A stretch of DNA of 64,000 nt from Desulfobulbaceae bacterium UBA2273 (GTDB lineage Bacteria > Desulfobacterota > Desulfobulbia > Desulfobulbales > Desulfurivibrionaceae): positions 1-64,000 of the forward strand of contig DDWZ01000006.1 in NCBI GenBank assembly GCA_002347095.1, in the 5' to 3' direction. Positions 15,433-22,564 of this stretch are shown piece by piece (the first letter of the stretch is position 1; each line of letters starts with the position of its first letter). The notes beneath the pieces were generated by a model. The model was not told where the DNA came from, did no database searches, and saw nothing but the letters and a program-made list of their open reading frames with translations. The translations under genes and the position numbers were made by a program.

Positions 15433-15520
15433 TGCGCCGGCCAACCGATGATTAAGGACAAACGGGGAACTCTTTGCCGCCAAAGCCGTCGCACAACGCC
15501 AAGGCGGCTTACCGGCGTCA
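15433..15520 (+). promoter_or_regulatory. Structured leader, possible GEMM-like riboswitch
   Basis: A closing stem GCGCCGG (15434-15440) with CCGGCGT (15512-15518) encloses an ACAAAC segment, a short CGG/CCG hairpin, CAAAGCC, and a GCCGTC/GGCGGC hairpin (15485-15490 with 15503-15508) followed by TTACCGG. The order of ACAAAC, CAAAGCC and TTACCG is reminiscent of the cyclic-di-GMP-I (GEMM) fold, but two key motifs carry an insertion. The structure ends eight bases before the ribosome site of the first FlgO-like gene. Class is uncertain. The rest of the 311-base gap 15234-15544 shows no gene. Confidence 0.3.
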
Positions 15521-15544
15521 CATAATAAAGGAGAACGGCGACAT

Positions 15545-16246
15545 ATGCAATTCCCAAGGAAATCATGCCCTCGTTGGCCTATCCCTTCTTTTCTTCCGGC
15601 AATGACACTCCTGGCCCTGCTGGTTTTTCCGGCCCAGGCCGCAGCCTTCTGGCCCTTCAGCCAGGGAAAGGCTGGCACGCCCAAGGCAGAGGCCGTTGCG
15701 CCGGCCGTGCCCCCGTTGCTCACGGTGAGCGAGGCAGCCGCCCTGCGCACGGAGATACAGGGGTTGGCCAACGAGCTGTTCCGCAATCTGGCGAGTGGCG
15801 ACCCGGAAAACCGCGGTCTGGATCAGGGCGTACTGGTCTGCACCTTTGTCGAGCTCAAAAAACTGACCCGCACCTCGTCTTTTGGGCGGTATGTGGCGGA
15901 GCAGTTGATGAGCGAGATGCAGCAGCACCACTATGAGGTGGTGGAGGTCCGGAAAAGTCAGGCGATCATGCTGCAGGAAAAGCGCGGCGAGTTCGGCCTT
16001 TCCCGCAATCCCGACGAGATCAGCCAGAGCGCGGCCGCCGGGGCCATGCTCACCGGCACCTACACCCCCAGCAAGGACAGCATCGTCATCAACGCCAGGA
16101 TCATCGACAACCGGAGCGCCAAGCTCCTCTCCTCGGCAACGGCCATTATTCCGAGAAATCAACTGGCTGAGGAGTTGCTGGCGGACACCGCTTCCGTCCG
16201 GATGGAAAAACCGGAGCCGCTGTATCTGAAAAAACTGGAATTGTGA
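15545..16246 (+). CDS. FlgO-family exported protein
   Basis: 233 residues with a signal peptide (to about 'AQAAAFWPF') and a FlgO domain over 65-215. Typical blocks are 'IQGLANELFRNL', 'VLVCTFVELKKLTRTSSFGR', 'MSEMQQHHYEVVEVR', 'GEFGLSRNPDEI' and 'AAAGAMLTGTYTPSKDS'. In Vibrio, FlgO is an outer-membrane protein that helps flagellar stability. No flagellar operon is seen here, so its role may be a different envelope machine. First gene of a four-gene plus-strand cluster behind the structured leader; AAAGGAG ribosome site. Confidence 0.8.
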   Translation: MQFPRKSCPRWPIPSFLPAMTLLALLVFPAQAAAFWPFSQGKAGTPKAEAVAPAVPPLLTVSEAAALRTEIQGLANELFRNLASGDPENRGLDQGVLVCTFVELKKLTRTSSFGRYVAEQLMSEMQQHHYEVVEVRKSQAIMLQEKRGEFGLSRNPDEISQSAAAGAMLTGTYTPSKDSIVINARIIDNRSAKLLSSATAIIPRNQLAEELLADTASVRMEKPEPLYLKKLEL

Positions 16247-16351
16247 CGGACAGGATAAAGAGTTGCAGCAAGTGTGATACGATAGCCGCAGGGATGCACG
16301 GAAACATGGCTTTTTATGGAAAAAGCGCATACACGGTTCAGGGAGGACAGG

Positions 16352-17083
16352 ATGAAAAAGGGAAGGAGAGAGGCGATACTCTGTTGCCTGGGGCTGGTGT
16401 TGTTTGCTGGCGCGGGATGTGTAACGGTTCAGCAGGATGCCACCCAGCCTGGTGGCGGCAAGCTGGAAGTCAAGACCGTTGCCGGCAGGGTGACGAACGA
16501 CGGGGGGGCGGCGGAAGTGCGCAGGGTGCCGACCAAGTACAACGTGTATCAGTACATGCCCGAGAGCGCAAAAAACATGGGCTCGGAAATTCTCTTGGCA
16601 GACATGGCCAAGGAAGTGGCCGGGAAGGTCTATTATGAGCTGCAAGGGGAAGCGGAAGGGCAGAGCCTTGCCGGCAGAATTGCCGTGGTCAATGCCGTGC
16701 CCCTTTCCGATCTCAAGCGGGATACCGAGTTTGGCCGGGTCATGGGCGAATACCTGCTCACCGATCTGGCGGACCGCGGCCTCAATGTAACCGAGCTGCG
16801 CATGGGCAAGGATATCACCATCCTCCCCCAGACCGGAGAATTCATCCTCTCCCGGAACATCGGCGAGCTGGCGAACAAAATGCCGGAACTCGAATATGTG
16901 GTGGTGACCACCTTTGCCAATACCCGCAAGACCCTTGTCGTCCAAGGCCGCCTGGTTCGGCTTGCCGATGGGGCGGTGAAGACCTCCTGGCGCTACTCGA
17001 TGCCTCTTAACCGGGAACTGCTCGGCCTGTTCCAGCAGGCCGAGGCGCCCTATAAAATCGCCGTAAAGGGCATTGGCCGGTAA
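16352..17083 (+). CDS. FlgO-like lipoprotein
   Basis: 243 residues from ATG 16352, set by GGGAGGA upstream; an in-frame ATG at 16316 has no ribosome site. The signal peptide ends in 'LFAGAGC', a plausible lipobox, so it is probably a lipoprotein. Residues 90-235 repeat FlgO-type motifs: 'NAVPLSDLKRDTEFGRVMGE', 'LADRGLNVTELRMGKDI' and 'GEFILSRNIGEL'. It is a diverged paralogue of the preceding gene, 105 bases downstream. The pair suggests a hetero-oligomeric envelope assembly. Confidence 0.75.
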   Translation: MKKGRREAILCCLGLVLFAGAGCVTVQQDATQPGGGKLEVKTVAGRVTNDGGAAEVRRVPTKYNVYQYMPESAKNMGSEILLADMAKEVAGKVYYELQGEAEGQSLAGRIAVVNAVPLSDLKRDTEFGRVMGEYLLTDLADRGLNVTELRMGKDITILPQTGEFILSRNIGELANKMPELEYVVVTTFANTRKTLVVQGRLVRLADGAVKTSWRYSMPLNRELLGLFQQAEAPYKIAVKGIGR

Positions 17084-17097
17084 GAGGAGCCGCGCGC

Positions 17098-17643
17098 ATG
17101 AAGATATCCGGAACCGTGAAAAAAATCGTTTTCCCGACGCAGATACTGCTGCTTGTTTTGCTCTGCGTTTTTTGGGCAACCGGAGCCGCCTTGGCCACGG
17201 AAAAAGAGGAGGACGGCAAGGGTGCGGCCACCGAAGGCATGCTCAGCCAGAGAAATTACGCCTCGCTGCCCAATCTGATCGCCATGGTGGGCAGCGACGC
17301 CATGGAGCATCTGCACGGTTTTTTTGCCGCCGAGCCGGTGACCATCGAGCCCTTTATCGTGCTCAGTGAATTTTCCACCCGGCAGCGGGTGTCCCTGCTC
17401 GGCGCCACCTTGGCCGAGCAAATGGCCGCGGTGATCGGCAATGAGTCCCTGGCCGTGTGGCGGTCCCCGTCGGCCGGCGAGCATGAGCAGCGGGTCTCCG
17501 GGATTCTGCAGGAAGTGAACGGCTATCTGCGGATTCATATCATCGCGGCCAATACCCGGGGCGACCGGCGTTCCTATGTGGTGAACGTCGAGATGTCGGA
17601 ACCCATTTATCGGGCGCTTCATAGCTATGTTTACATGCAGTAA
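17098..17643 (+). CDS. Exported hypothetical protein of the FlgO cluster
   Basis: 181 residues with an N-terminal signal or membrane segment ('ILLLVLLCVFWATGAALA'). The mature part has 'EPFIVLSEFSTRQRVSLLGA' and 'LAEQMAAVIGNESLAVW', a layout loosely like the FlgO/FlgT anchor fold (strand, helix, 'LAEQM'), but too diverged to assign. Fifteen bases after the FlgO-like lipoprotein and 32 before the DIDSLL membrane protein, so cotranscription is likely. Function unknown. Confidence 0.65.
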   Translation: MKISGTVKKIVFPTQILLLVLLCVFWATGAALATEKEEDGKGAATEGMLSQRNYASLPNLIAMVGSDAMEHLHGFFAAEPVTIEPFIVLSEFSTRQRVSLLGATLAEQMAAVIGNESLAVWRSPSAGEHEQRVSGILQEVNGYLRIHIIAANTRGDRRSYVVNVEMSEPIYRALHSYVYMQ

Positions 17644-17675
17644 GCGTTTTCGCGAGCTGCTGACACGGGTGAGGT

Positions 17676-19610
17676 ATGGCGGAAGAAAAATCAGGTCTTG
17701 AAATAGACGACTGGCTGGACGATCTGGCGGAAGACACGCCCGGCGCCTCGGCGGAAGAGGAGTCCGGTGAACTGGATCAGTCCGACATCGACTCCCTGCT
17801 TGGCGGCGGAACGGCAGCCAGCGGACCGCCTCCGGCGATCGGCGACGATGGCGGGGAGCTGGATCAGTCCGATATTGACGCTCTCCTGGGCGGCGGTGGT
17901 TCCGGTCCGTCTGTTTCCGCGGCGGGCGGCGGCGGAGAGGGCTTTGCCGAGCTGGACCAATCCGATATCGATTCCCTGCTTGGGGGCGGCGAAGATCCGG
18001 CCGTTGCGGTCGGCGAAGATTTTGACCTGGATCAGTCCGATATCGACGGCCTGTTTTCCGGCACGGAAGAGGAAAAAGGGGCGGACGAATCTGCCATGAC
18101 CCAAGGCTTGGGCGCTCCCAGTAAGGATGATCTGGACCATCTTTTTTCCGACATGGGTGACGATGAATCGGCCGGAGCGGAAACGGTGAGTTTTGCCGAG
18201 GTGGCTCAGGGTGGGAACGAAAAAACCGGGTCCAGCACCCCCGGCGAAGAGAGTTTCGGTTTGCCGGATAATGGCGGGTTTGACGACGATGAGTTCGATT
18301 TCGGCGACCTGCCTGATATCCCCGATGAAACAAATACCGTTGGCACAGCTCCGCAGGGGGGGATGGGCGAAGAGGATATCTTTGCCTCGGTCTCACCAGC
18401 CGCTGTGCCGGATTTTCTTGCGGAGGCCACTATGGAGAACAGTCGGGAAAATCGCTCTGATTCGAGCACGGATAGTCCCTTTGCCCCACCGCCGAAAGCC
18501 GGGAATAAAAAAAGCATGGCTATCGGGGTGTTCTTTCTTGTCTTGTTGCTGGGAGGAGGCGGGTATTGGTACATGATGAAAAACAAGAAGGGCGAGATGC
18601 CGGCTCCCCCGCCGCCGGTCGTCCAGGAGAAAGCACCGCCGGTTGTAGCCGCGCCCATGGCCCCGGTCAATGTGGCGCCGGTGGCCAGCGAATCCCGCTG
18701 GCGCATGGCAAAACCCAATGAATCCTTGGCCATCGAGCTTTCCGGCACCGATGAAAACAACGATCCCCTGAAATTTGAAATTGTTTCCCCTCCCAAGTTC
18801 GGCCGGATCTCGGGCGATCTGCCCACGATCACCTATCTGCCCAACAAGGATTTTCCGGGGGAAGACAGCTTTGAATTCCGCGCCTCCGACGGCCAGCTTG
18901 TCAGCGGTCCGGCCAAGGTTGTGGTCATGGGGCCGGAGGATGTGGCGCCGGTGGTGGCGGAAGCAGCCCCGCCGGAAGAGTGCCCGGTGGTGACGGCGCA
19001 AAATATGTATTTCAAGACCTTGAGCACAGCGCCGCTCACCATTAACTGGAAAAAGATCTGGGCCGGGGCCAATGCCGAACCCTTTGACGCCAAGGTGTCG
19101 GTGGAAATCCTCGGCGGTCCGCCCCTGCACGGCGGCTTGCGCCGTCTCGACCGCGGGCGGCATCGGTATGAGCCGGACAGATATTTTGGCGGCAAGGAGG
19201 AGATCCGCTACCGGTTCAAGGCAGCCGGGGTATACTCCAAGGCCGGTAAGGTGATCATCACGGTCACGCGCAACGACAAGCCCCCGGTTCTGATCCTGGA
19301 GCCGGTGGCTGATTCGTACTTCGTGGGGGAAACCGTGGTGCTAAACGCCGGACTGAGCAAGGATGATTCGCCGGGCGGGCTCCGCTACAACTGGGAGCAA
19401 ATTGCCGGGGTGCCGGTGCAATTGGAGAAGCGCTACGGAGAAGGTTCGACAGTGTCCTTTATTGTCCCCTCTTCCTTTCAAAAAGAGCACAAACCAAGGA
19501 TCGTTATCCGGGTAACCGCCACGGACCCTGGCGGCCAGCGGTCTAGCCGGGAGATCGCCATTACCCCGGTTTCCAAGCGGCATACCCCGCTGTGGGGAAT
19601 TTCCCAATAG
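17676..19610 (+). CDS. Membrane protein with tandem FliM-type DIDSLL motifs and Ig/cadherin-like C-terminus
   Basis: 644 residues. Acidic, Gly-rich residues 1-275 carry repeats of LDQSDIDSLLGG at about 32-43, 61-72 and 92-103, then weaker copies at 118-127 ('LDQSDIDGLF') and 149-157 ('SKDDLDHLF'). They match the N-terminal CheY-binding peptide of FliM (LSQDEIDALL). One transmembrane helix spans about 281-300. After a Pro-rich linker comes an extracytoplasmic domain with cadherin-like features (350-420, 'GTDENNDPLKFEIVSPP', 'NKDFPGEDSFEFRASDG'), a middle domain, and a PKD-like domain (540-635). It may link a cytoplasmic response regulator to envelope structures. Terminator follows. Confidence 0.7.
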   Translation: MAEEKSGLEIDDWLDDLAEDTPGASAEEESGELDQSDIDSLLGGGTAASGPPPAIGDDGGELDQSDIDALLGGGGSGPSVSAAGGGGEGFAELDQSDIDSLLGGGEDPAVAVGEDFDLDQSDIDGLFSGTEEEKGADESAMTQGLGAPSKDDLDHLFSDMGDDESAGAETVSFAEVAQGGNEKTGSSTPGEESFGLPDNGGFDDDEFDFGDLPDIPDETNTVGTAPQGGMGEEDIFASVSPAAVPDFLAEATMENSRENRSDSSTDSPFAPPPKAGNKKSMAIGVFFLVLLLGGGGYWYMMKNKKGEMPAPPPPVVQEKAPPVVAAPMAPVNVAPVASESRWRMAKPNESLAIELSGTDENNDPLKFEIVSPPKFGRISGDLPTITYLPNKDFPGEDSFEFRASDGQLVSGPAKVVVMGPEDVAPVVAEAAPPEECPVVTAQNMYFKTLSTAPLTINWKKIWAGANAEPFDAKVSVEILGGPPLHGGLRRLDRGRHRYEPDRYFGGKEEIRYRFKAAGVYSKAGKVIITVTRNDKPPVLILEPVADSYFVGETVVLNAGLSKDDSPGGLRYNWEQIAGVPVQLEKRYGEGSTVSFIVPSSFQKEHKPRIVIRVTATDPGGQRSSREIAITPVSKRHTPLWGISQ

Positions 19611-19632
19611 TTTTCCGCCGTATTCAGGAGAT

Positions 19633-19667
19633 AAAAAAAGCCCGCTTGGAGAAAGCGGGCTTTTTTT
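19633..19667. terminator. Bidirectional rho-independent terminator
   Basis: AAAAAAAGCCCGCTT and AAAGCGGGCTTTTTTT form a strong stem with A and T tracts on either side. It ends the FlgO-cluster transcript and separates it from the protease gene. Confidence 0.9.
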
Positions 19668-19760
19668 ATGGCAAGAATTTGTCAAGATCCTGGCCAATGG
19701 TGTATACCTTTTCATCGGGCAATACTGTGTTGCCCGGCGATTGACCATGGGAGGGCGAGT

Positions 19761-20933
19761 GTGGAGTGTCCAAAATGCGGCCATGCGCAAGCTGGCGAAC
19801 AGGAATGCGAACGCTGCGGGGTGATTTTCTCCCGGCTCCAGAAAAAGGAGCAGGATAAGGATCTGCCGGACGACGTCGAAAGCGAGCCCCTCGCCGTGGC
19901 GCCGACAAAGACGTGGTCCGGGTTGGGAGGGTGGCTGTTCGCCATGGTGGCGGGGCTGCTGGCCGGCTGGTATGTGTTCGCGCCTCCGCAACAGCAAACA
20001 GTGCCCGATGCCGGGCAACCGGCTGTTTTTTCCCAGGAATCAGGCTCGGAGGAGAGGGGTGCGCGGCAGCCTGCGCTGCCGCAAGGGACGATGGCTCAGC
20101 CGCAAATCGCCGAAGGGCTGGCCGGAAAACTGGCCGCCGCTTTTCCCGCCGGCAATCCCCTGGAGCATGCCCGCAACGCCACGGTTTTTATAAAAACTCC
20201 GTGGGGGAGCGGTTCGGGTTTTTTTGTCACCCCCAACGGCTACATTATCACCAACCGGCATGTGGTGGAATTTGACGCCGCCCAATTGAAGGAATTCAAG
20301 GGCAAGGCGGACAAGCTGGCCAATGACCTTGAGCGGGACCGGCGCAACAGGGAGGTGCTGCAGAAGCAGCTCGCCGGTATCCGGGATCCGGGGGTGCGGC
20401 GGCAGGTGGAAGAGGAGCTGCAGCGGCGGCAGGAGGCGTATGAGAAATACAGCGCCATGCACAAGGAAATCGTCGGCCAACTCCAGAGGATAGAACGCTC
20501 CTCGTGGAGTTCCGATATCACGGTTGTCCTGATCGACGGCAGCGAATTGCCCGTGCAATCGCTGAAGATGAGCGACCGCACGGACCTGGCCCTGCTGTCG
20601 GTGGATTGCTACAACGCCCCCTTTATCCAGGCAATAACGGACAGCCGCCGTTTCGGCCAGGGGCAAAAGGTCTATTCCATCGGGAGCCCCATGGGTTTGC
20701 GTCACACCGTGACCGGGGGGATCATCTCCGGCTACCGCGAGCACAAGGGCAGGAAGTTTATCCAGACCGACGCCCCGATCAACCCCGGCAACAGCGGCGG
20801 GCCGCTGATCGACGAGCAGGGCGGCCTCATCGGCATCAACACCATGGTGCTCCGCGATGCCCAGGGAATCGGCTTTGCCGTGCCCTTTGAGGAGGTCAAG
20901 ACGGAATTCGGCCAGTATTTGGGGGCATTGTGA
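19761..20933 (+). CDS. Membrane-anchored trypsin-like protease with N-terminal zinc ribbon and inserted coiled coil
   Basis: 390 residues from GTG 19761 (GGGAGG upstream); starting here places the zinc ribbon Cys3/Cys6/Cys16/Cys19 at the very N-terminus. A transmembrane helix follows (about 54-73). The protease has the Ser-protease triad His167 ('IITNRHVVEF'), Asp275 ('DRTDLALLSV') and Ser345 ('NPGNSGGPL'), as in DegP/HtrA (S1C). An unusual coiled coil of about 75 residues (172-246) is inserted between His and Asp. No PDZ domain follows. The cytoplasmic ribbon may sense or bind a partner while the protease acts in the periplasm. The stop overlaps the Hsp33 start. Confidence 0.82.
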   Translation: MECPKCGHAQAGEQECERCGVIFSRLQKKEQDKDLPDDVESEPLAVAPTKTWSGLGGWLFAMVAGLLAGWYVFAPPQQQTVPDAGQPAVFSQESGSEERGARQPALPQGTMAQPQIAEGLAGKLAAAFPAGNPLEHARNATVFIKTPWGSGSGFFVTPNGYIITNRHVVEFDAAQLKEFKGKADKLANDLERDRRNREVLQKQLAGIRDPGVRRQVEEELQRRQEAYEKYSAMHKEIVGQLQRIERSSWSSDITVVLIDGSELPVQSLKMSDRTDLALLSVDCYNAPFIQAITDSRRFGQGQKVYSIGSPMGLRHTVTGGIISGYREHKGRKFIQTDAPINPGNSGGPLIDEQGGLIGINTMVLRDAQGIGFAVPFEEVKTEFGQYLGAL

Positions 20934-21799
20934 GACAGTCGGCTGATACACGGATCCGTTTTCTTTTGGGCGATAAAGGTGTGCGCGGGGTGCTGGTGCA
21001 GGGCACCGCTTTGGTCAGCGAGATGCGCGCCCGGCACGGGCTTGGGCTGCTGGAGACTTTGGTGCTGGGGCATGGGTGCCTGGCCGCGACCCTGCTGGCC
21101 ACGAGCCTCAAGGGGGACAAGGACCGGCTTGCTCTGCGGATCGAGTGTTCCGGCCCGATCAAGGGGCTGGTGGCGGAAGCCAACGGGGCGGGCGAGGTAC
21201 GCGGCTACCTGCGGCAGAATCCGATCCCCCTGGAAAAGCCGCTGGAGTCGTTTGATCTCTCCCCCTTTTTCGGGGCGGGGTTTCTCTCGGTGAGCACATA
21301 CCTGGAAGGGGGTAGCCAGCCGTTCACCGGCACCGTCATGCTGGAGCACGGGAACCTGGCCATGGATCTCAGCCATTATTTTCAGACCTCGGAGCAGACC
21401 CCCACGGCCATTGCGTTGAGCATCCAGTTCGACGGTCAGGGACTGGTGGTGGGGGCAGGAGGCTTGCTGCTGCAGGCCATGCCCGGAGCCAGACCGGAAC
21501 TGATGGCGGAGCTGGAGGAGCGGATTGCGGGGCTGCCATCCCTGGGAAAGTATTTTGCCGAAGGGGGCGAACCGGAGGGTTTGCTTGCCAAGGAATTCGC
21601 CGCCTTTACGCCGGAAATCCTCACCACCACCCCGGTCGCCTTTGCCTGCCCCTGCTCCCGCGAAGAGATTTCCGGTCGTCTCCTCACCCTGTCGGAAAAG
21701 GATCTGGACGAGCTGCGCAGCGGCCCCTTTCCCGTGGAGGCGTGCTGCCATTACTGCAATACCACCTATCTTTTTGAGCGGCAGGACTTGGAGCGGTAG
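20930..21799 (+). CDS. hslO: Redox-regulated chaperone Hsp33
   Basis: 289 residues. The N-terminal domain shows 'VLGHGCLAATLLATSLKGD', 'RIECSGPIKGLVAEANGAGE' and 'RGYL', and the C-terminus has the zinc-binding Cys motif split as 'CPCSRE' and 'CCHYCNTTY'. Under oxidation the Cys release zinc and form disulfides, unfolding the linker and activating the chaperone in the cytoplasm. The start is GTG overlapping the protease stop by four bases, so translation is coupled. That link suggests a joint stress-response transcript with the protease. Confidence 0.92.
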   Translation: MRQSADTRIRFLLGDKGVRGVLVQGTALVSEMRARHGLGLLETLVLGHGCLAATLLATSLKGDKDRLALRIECSGPIKGLVAEANGAGEVRGYLRQNPIPLEKPLESFDLSPFFGAGFLSVSTYLEGGSQPFTGTVMLEHGNLAMDLSHYFQTSEQTPTAIALSIQFDGQGLVVGAGGLLLQAMPGARPELMAELEERIAGLPSLGKYFAEGGEPEGLLAKEFAAFTPEILTTTPVAFACPCSREEISGRLLTLSEKDLDELRSGPFPVEACCHYCNTTYLFERQDLER

Positions 21800-21824
21800 G
21801 GGCGCGATTGGTAGGAGCGGGACT

Positions 21825-21882
21825 TGTAGGAGCGGCTTCAGCCGCGAAACCAGACCACATCGCGGCTGAAGCCGCTCCTACA
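21825..21882. repeat. REP-like inverted pair, copy B
   Basis: TGTAGGAGCGGCTTCAGCC and its complement GGCTGAAGCCGCTCCTACA face each other across about 12 bases plus flanking matches. A degenerate GTAGGAGCGG copy sits just upstream (21811). It lies between convergent hslO and rpe and may end both transcripts. Confidence 0.85.
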
Positions 21883-21898
21883 AACAACGGCACTTTCT

Positions 21899-22564
21899 TC
21901 AGCAAGCACCCTTGAGCTCACCGATCACCTTCCCGTAATCATCCTGGCCGAACACGGCGGAACCGGCCACGAAGATGTTGGCCCCGGCCGCGGCAATGGG
22001 GCCAATGGTCTTCGGGCTGACCCCGCCGTCCACCTCAATGCCCACGTTCAGCCCCCGGTCGTCGATCATCTTCTTGAGCTGTTTGATCTTGGTAAGCGAG
22101 CTTTCGATGAACGACTGCCCGCCGAATCCGGGATTGACGGTCATCAGCATGACCAGGTCCAGATCGGGCAGGATCTCTTCCAAGCTGGTCAACGGGGTGG
22201 CCGGGTTGAGCACCGCCCCAGCCTTCTTGCCCAGCTCCTTGATGCGGTGAATGGTCCGGTGCAGGTGATAGCCGGTTTCCACATGCACCGTGATCCAGTC
22301 GGCCCCGGCCTTGGCAAAGTCTTCCAGATAGGCGTCGGCGTTTTCAATCATCAGATGGACATCCAGCGGCAGATCGGTGATCTTGCGCACCGCCTTGACC
22401 ACCAGCGGGCCGATGGTGATGTTGGGCACGAAATGGCCGTCCATCACATCGATGTGGATCACGTCCGCCCCACCCTTGGCCACAGCGGTTATTTCTTCTC
22501 CCAGCCGGGCGAAATCAGCGGAAAGGATGGAGGGGGCGATCATGGTCTTGCGCATCGTATTCAC
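21899..22564 (-). CDS. rpe: Ribulose-phosphate 3-epimerase
   Basis: 221 residues, the standard length. TIM-barrel motifs include '[17 protein letters not shown]', '[19 protein letters not shown]', '[20 protein letters not shown]', '[15 protein letters not shown]' and '[14 protein letters not shown]'. The catalytic Asp pair and His residues of the metal site are present. It interconverts ribulose-5-phosphate and xylulose-5-phosphate in the pentose phosphate pathway. The start overlaps the stop of the M16 peptidase gene by four bases. Confidence 0.97.
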   Translation of the reverse strand: MNTMRKTMIAPSILSADFARLGEEITAVAKGGADVIHIDVMDGHFVPNITIGPLVVKAVRKITDLPLDVHLMIENADAYLEDFAKAGADWITVHVETGYHLHRTIHRIKELGKKAGAVLNPATPLTSLEEILPDLDLVMLMTVNPGFGGQSFIESSLTKIKQLKKMIDDRGLNVGIEVDGGVSPKTIGPIAAAGANIFVAGSAVFGQDDYGKVIGELKGAC

